A DNA stretch of 35,992 nucleotides from Phormidium sp. OSCR (lineage in GTDB: Bacteria > Cyanobacteriota > Cyanobacteriia > Cyanobacteriales > Geitlerinemataceae): the NCBI GenBank assembly GCA_001314905.1, contig LJZT01000042.1:1-35992 (forward strand), given 5' to 3'. The notes beneath the pieces are model-generated. The model ran no database searches. It was given only the letters and a program-made list of their open reading frames with translations, and had not been told where the DNA came from. Position 1 is the first letter of the stretch. Each line of letters starts with the position of its first letter. Shown here piece by piece: positions 32,985 through 35,992 of this stretch. The translations under genes and the position numbers were made by a program.

Positions 32985-34127
32985 ATGCAAGTCGACCCTG
33001 CACAGATTACGCCGATTCAACCCGTTAACCCTGTTCAACCCCCTCCTCAACCCTCCAGCGAGTCTCAAAACACCACCACCGACAACGAACCCATTACCGA
33101 TCGCGCCTATCTCGATCGCGTCGTGGCCCAGAATACCCGCAAATACACCATGGCCAAAGCGGAGTTTTCGGTTCCCTGTATGCCCTCAATGCTCGATGAG
33201 GCCCTGAGACTCTTGCAGGAGTATTGTCGCCTCTTAGGCAAGCCAGGAACCCCTGAAGAACAAGAGAAACTGCGAGGGTTCCTGGCCCAAAAATTGAAGG
33301 AGGGGTTTAACATCTCTCCCCATTCCCGATTAGTCCTCATGTGCGTTCCCGCCAAGCCACAAGTGGGACTCCTCGGCGGCGTATCGATTCAAACCAAGGT
33401 GGTTTCTGAGTCCTTGAGCGATAAGTACACCACTTGGCCCAAAACTCGCCCCGATCCCCTCTTTGGCAGTGAGCCAGACGTTAAAGTGATGAACGTGGCG
33501 GCCTCCTTGGGTGAACCGAGTCAAGTTCGCGTTTTAGACGTAGGAGCCGGCCCAGGACGTAATAGCCTCCCCCTCGCTCGTCGTGGCCACCCGGTTCATG
33601 CCCTAGAACTAACCCCCGTATTTGCCGAGAAACTGGTGCAGGCGGCCAAACCCGAGAATTTACCCGTTGAAGTGGCGGTGGGGAATGTCCTCGATCCTCT
33701 AGTGCGGATGCAGCCTTACTATTATCACTATGTGGTCTCAACTGAGGTGCTTTCCCATTTCCGAAATACTCAAGAGTTACGCCTATTTTTTGGCAAAATG
33801 TGTGATGCTCTGGTCACGGGTGGGAAGTTGTTGGTGAGTATGTTTTTGACGCAAGGGGGCTATCAACCAACGGATTTAGTGCGGGAGTTAGCGGAAGTGT
33901 CCTTCTCCTGTCTGTTTACTCCGGCGGAGTTACGCAAGTCCCTTGAGGGATTACCGTTAAACCTGCTTTCGGTCGAGTCGACGTTGGATTACGAGAAACA
34001 GCATTGTCAGGGAAAATCTTGGCCACCCACACCTTGGTATGAGGGGTGGTGTTCGGGCCGAAATGTGTTTCCAATTGAGAAAAAACCACCCATGCAGTTG
34101 TCTTGGGTTCTCATGGAACGCTCTTAA
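32985..34127 (+). CDS. Class I SAM-dependent methyltransferase
   Basis: The 380-residue protein has a Pro/Gln-rich, probably disordered N-terminus (~1-35), a helical region (~60-110), then a Rossmann methyltransferase domain. Motif I is VLDVGAGPGRNSLPLARRG (~183-201), followed by the acidic end of strand 2 (HALELTP). Later strands include YYYHYVVSTEVLSHFRNT and GGKLLVSMFL. The substrate is unknown; no neighbour gives a pathway. The ATG at 32985 is the first in frame. The intergenic region before it (138 bases) shows nothing distinctive. Confidence 0.85.
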   Translation: MQVDPAQITPIQPVNPVQPPPQPSSESQNTTTDNEPITDRAYLDRVVAQNTRKYTMAKAEFSVPCMPSMLDEALRLLQEYCRLLGKPGTPEEQEKLRGFLAQKLKEGFNISPHSRLVLMCVPAKPQVGLLGGVSIQTKVVSESLSDKYTTWPKTRPDPLFGSEPDVKVMNVAASLGEPSQVRVLDVGAGPGRNSLPLARRGHPVHALELTPVFAEKLVQAAKPENLPVEVAVGNVLDPLVRMQPYYYHYVVSTEVLSHFRNTQELRLFFGKMCDALVTGGKLLVSMFLTQGGYQPTDLVRELAEVSFSCLFTPAELRKSLEGLPLNLLSVESTLDYEKQHCQGKSWPPTPWYEGWCSGRNVFPIEKKPPMQLSWVLMERS

Positions 34128-34138
34128 ATTCTAACTCT

Positions 34139-34164
34139 CGTGTCACAGCTCCCGCCGTGACACG
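34139..34164. terminator. 8-bp hairpin between the methyltransferase and the IS605 element
   Basis: CGTGTCAC (34139-34146) and GTGACACG (34157-34164) pair perfectly with a 10-base loop, 11 bases after the methyltransferase stop, followed by AAAAAT. It could be the gene's terminator or part of the element's left end. Confidence 0.5.
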
Positions 34165-34187
34165 AAAAATAGCACGGTAGCTTGGTA

Positions 34188-34239
34188 GCCCCGTCTCTTT
34201 AGAGCGGGGCGGAAAAGCGACACGGCGGCTTCAGCCGCC
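34188..34239. other. Paired hairpins, probable left end of the IS605 element
   Basis: GCCCCG / CGGGGC arms (34188-34193, 34205-34210) extend through CTC/GAG with one bulge. A perfect GGCGGC-TTCA-GCCGCC hairpin (34224-34239) then abuts the tnpA stop at 34241. TnpA of this family recognises subterminal hairpins, so these are candidates for its binding sites. Confidence 0.6.
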
Positions 34240-34240
34240 T

Positions 34241-34645
34241 TCAGGAATGGTGGGGGTCGTTGATGTAAGCCACGATCTTTGCGGTGCTGACCTTCCCAGT
34301 AGTGTCGAAGAAATACGAGCGAGTCCACAGGGAGGGTAGCTTGCAGAGGTGCGGAAACTCCTGTCTGAGCAACCTGGAAGAACGACCTTTCATTGCCCTG
34401 GCTATTTGATGAATGGCAACCTGGGAGCCATGCTCTACCAGAATGTGAACGTGGTCGGGGGCTATTTCTAGAGCCTTGACTAGCCACCCATTCTCTAGGG
34501 CGACTTCATTGAGTATTGCGGCAAGTCTGAGCTTGACATCGCCAACTAAAACCTTCTTCCGCCGCTTCGGTATCCAGACTAGGTGAACATGGGCTAGCCC
34601 TACCGAGTGATTGCCGTGACGGTAATTAATAGACTCATCTGGCAT
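34241..34645 (-). CDS. tnpA: IS200/IS605 transposase TnpA (Y1 HUH)
   Basis: The 134-residue protein is a full-length TnpA. The metal-binding HUH motif is DHVHILVEHG (His65, His67) and the catalytic tyrosine is in KIVAYIND (Tyr127). Other family traits are HVHLVWIPKRRKKVL near the N-terminus and SRLLRQEFPHL. It excises and inserts the element as single-stranded DNA through a 5'-phosphotyrosine intermediate, acting as a dimer. It appears intact and may be active. It is divergent from tnpB. Confidence 0.95.
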   Translation of the reverse strand: MPDESINYRHGNHSVGLAHVHLVWIPKRRKKVLVGDVKLRLAAILNEVALENGWLVKALEIAPDHVHILVEHGSQVAIHQIARAMKGRSSRLLRQEFPHLCKLPSLWTRSYFFDTTGKVSTAKIVAYINDPHHS

Positions 34646-34690
34646 TGTTGAAGGCTACCCATTTATCTACAACTCCAGTAGAATTGTTTT

Positions 34691-35992
34691 ATGGCTAAAA
34701 CCTTTGCAGCACAAGTCAATCGGCTACCTGAAGACAGAGAGTTGTCAGCGGCATTGGAGTATCTGTGCAGAGAGTCCAATAAGCTCTACAACTGCACTCT
34801 GTACTTAGCTCGACAGCTTTACTTTAAGGCGGACAAATTCTCCAACGGGCGCTGGCTGTCCACTGAGATGAAGCGCAATCCTCACCTGAAAGCGCTTTAT
34901 ACCAGTGCAGCTCAGCAAACTTGCATCTCTGTGGGAGAGGCTTTTAAGAGTTTTAAGGAACTGCTAAAGCTATGGCGTAAAGGTGAATTGGCGGAAAAAC
35001 CAAAACCTCCCAACTATCGAACCTCTGGAGGGCTTTTTCAGATCAGCTATCCAAAACGCTGGCTGAAACTGGTAGAAGGCATGGTTAGGGTTCCTATGGG
35101 TACAGCCTGCAAGGTCTGGTTCAACCTGCCAGAAATCTTTCTGCCATTCCCGAGCAATCTTGACTGGGGGAAGGTTAGAGAACTGCAAATCGTTCCCAGG
35201 GCTGGCTACTTCGATGCAGTCTGGATCTGTGAAGGGAGTCCCGTCGATCGGGTTGATTTAGACCCGAATAAGGCTCTGTCCATTGATCCAGGCTTAGACA
35301 ACTGGCTGACTTGTACCACAACTGAGGGCACCAGCTTTATCGTTGATGGTAAACATCTGAAATCGTTGAACCAGTGGTACAACAAACGGGTAGCCAGCAT
35401 CAAGGAAGATAAGCCCCAGGGTTTCTGGTGCAACCTGCTAGACCGCATTACGGGCAAGCGAAATCGACAGATGAGGGATGCTGTTAACAAAGCCGCTCGA
35501 ATCGTGATTGACCACTGCCTGGAACATGGGATTGGCACCATTGTCTTTGGTTGGAATAAAGGACAAAAGCAGCGGTCTGATCTGGGCCGTAAAACCAATC
35601 AAAAGTTTGTCTCTGTGCCTACTGCAAGGCTCAAAAAGCGCATTCAACAGCTTGCAGAGCAGTACGGCATTATCTTTATCGAACAGGAGGAAAGCTATAC
35701 GTCAAAGGCTTCTGTGCTAGACCTGGATGAGATTCCCGTTTTCGGTGAGAAACCCGAGGGATGGAATCCATCTGGTAAGCGCGTCAAGCGTGGTCTATAC
35801 CGTTCAGCCGATGGAACCGAAGTCAATGCTGATGCAAATGGCTCTTGGAATATCGGCAGAAAAGCAAACGTAACCGGGATGCAAGGCACCCCGGCAAGAG
35901 GCGTTTTGACTTCGCCTAAGCGTCTGAGGTTATGGGATCTACCGCATGTCGATCCGATCAGAAGTGCTGAAACTCCCTCCGGGGAATCCCCG
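34691..35992 (+). CDS. tnpB: TnpB-family RNA-guided nuclease, open at right edge
   Basis: The frame is open from ATG 34691 to the last base (434 codons). The ending PHVDPIRSAETPSGESP resembles the usual C-terminus of the family, so few residues are missing. Seen: RuvC-I ALSIDPGLDN (Asp199); a RuvC-II-position strand TIVFGWNKGQKQ, where Gly287 stands where Glu is usual; then EQEESYTSKAS (Glu331/333/334) and RuvC-III NADANGSWNIGRK (Asp381). The CxxC zinc-ribbon pairs usual after YTS are absent; the segment SVLDLDEIPVFGE...GKRVKRGLYRS replaces them. This fits a cyanobacterial-rich TnpB group with a rearranged RuvC site. TnpB cuts DNA guided by an omega RNA from the element's right end and helps retain the element. 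Confidence 0.93.
   Translation, partial: MAKTFAAQVNRLPEDRELSAALEYLCRESNKLYNCTLYLARQLYFKADKFSNGRWLSTEMKRNPHLKALYTSAAQQTCISVGEAFKSFKELLKLWRKGELAEKPKPPNYRTSGGLFQISYPKRWLKLVEGMVRVPMGTACKVWFNLPEIFLPFPSNLDWGKVRELQIVPRAGYFDAVWICEGSPVDRVDLDPNKALSIDPGLDNWLTCTTTEGTSFIVDGKHLKSLNQWYNKRVASIKEDKPQGFWCNLLDRITGKRNRQMRDAVNKAARIVIDHCLEHGIGTIVFGWNKGQKQRSDLGRKTNQKFVSVPTARLKKRIQQLAEQYGIIFIEQEESYTSKASVLDLDEIPVFGEKPEGWNPSGKRVKRGLYRSADGTEVNADANGSWNIGRKANVTGMQGTPARGVLTSPKRLRLWDLPHVDPIRSAETPSGESP
35980..35992 (+). other. Hairpin at the 3' end of tnpB, possible start of the omega RNA scaffold
   Basis: CGGGG-AAT-CCCCG forms a perfect 5-bp hairpin that ends at the window edge, inside the tnpB reading frame. In this family the omega RNA overlaps the tnpB 3' end, so this may be one of its stems; the rest is not visible. 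Confidence 0.4.

Larger units (their letters stand above)
34165..35992. mobile_element. IS200/IS605-family element, divergent tnpA and tnpB, right end outside window
   Basis: A HUH transposase gene (minus) and an RNA-guided nuclease gene tnpB (plus) diverge from a 45-base gap, the IS605 arrangement. Hairpins beyond the tnpA stop suit the left end. The exact left boundary is uncertain because these elements make no target duplication. The right end lies past base 35992. Confidence 0.85.

Noticed and set aside
34143-34487. Second minus-strand frame overlapping tnpA
   Set aside because: Out of frame with the clear HUH transposase and running through the end hairpins; a shadow frame.

Overview
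The window looks like chromosomal DNA of a filamentous cyanobacterium. The evidence is the frequent HIP1 palindrome GCGATCGC, a fbp-zwf-opcA cluster, TIGR03492, DUF928, DUF1802 and DUF4330 proteins, an orthocaspase-like gene, CHAT/haemagglutinin genes and TTAACTA-type heptamer repeats. An Oscillatoriales-like host is an inference; there is no rRNA to confirm it, and I saw no tRNA or CRISPR array.

Layout. (1) 1-10,036, minus strand: a tight operon read right to left, DUF928 protein, a TpsA-like filamentous haemagglutinin protein, a TPR-CHAT protease-like protein, and a second haemagglutinin paralogue that runs off the left edge. The two large proteins share a near-identical secretion domain and a repeat module of exactly 123 residues. 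(2) 10,507-19,031, minus strand: four adjacent genes, a UvrD-like helicase with large extensions, a small probable winged-helix protein, a P-loop ATPase, and a DUF1802 protein fused to a PD-(D/E)XK nuclease. I do not recognise this set as a named system; it is the best candidate here for an undescribed DNA-processing or anti-phage system. (3) 19,322-25,217, plus strand: fbp, zwf and opcA (Calvin cycle/oxidative pentose phosphate switch), a clear terminator, then sat (ATP sulfurylase). (4) 25,337-32,846: a Tat-signal orthocaspase homologue whose catalytic His and Cys are replaced by Tyr and Ser, a lipid-A-disaccharide-synthase-related protein, a 50-residue membrane protein overlapping a glycosyltransferase gene, a DUF1868 2H phosphoesterase, an M48 metalloprotease and a DUF4330 protein. 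Several gene borders here carry heptamer repeats. (5) 32,985-35,992: a SAM methyltransferase, then an IS605-type element with divergent tnpA and tnpB. tnpB is open to the right edge and appears to have a rearranged RuvC site and no zinc ribbon.

How the genes work together. Block 1 would make secreted beta-helix surface proteins; the outer-membrane TpsB partner is not in the window. Block 2 couples DNA unwinding, an ATPase switch and a nuclease, an inference from domains only. Block 3 is central carbon metabolism, with OpcA as the activator of the Zwf enzyme. The remaining genes are mostly conserved cyanobacterial envelope or housekeeping functions.
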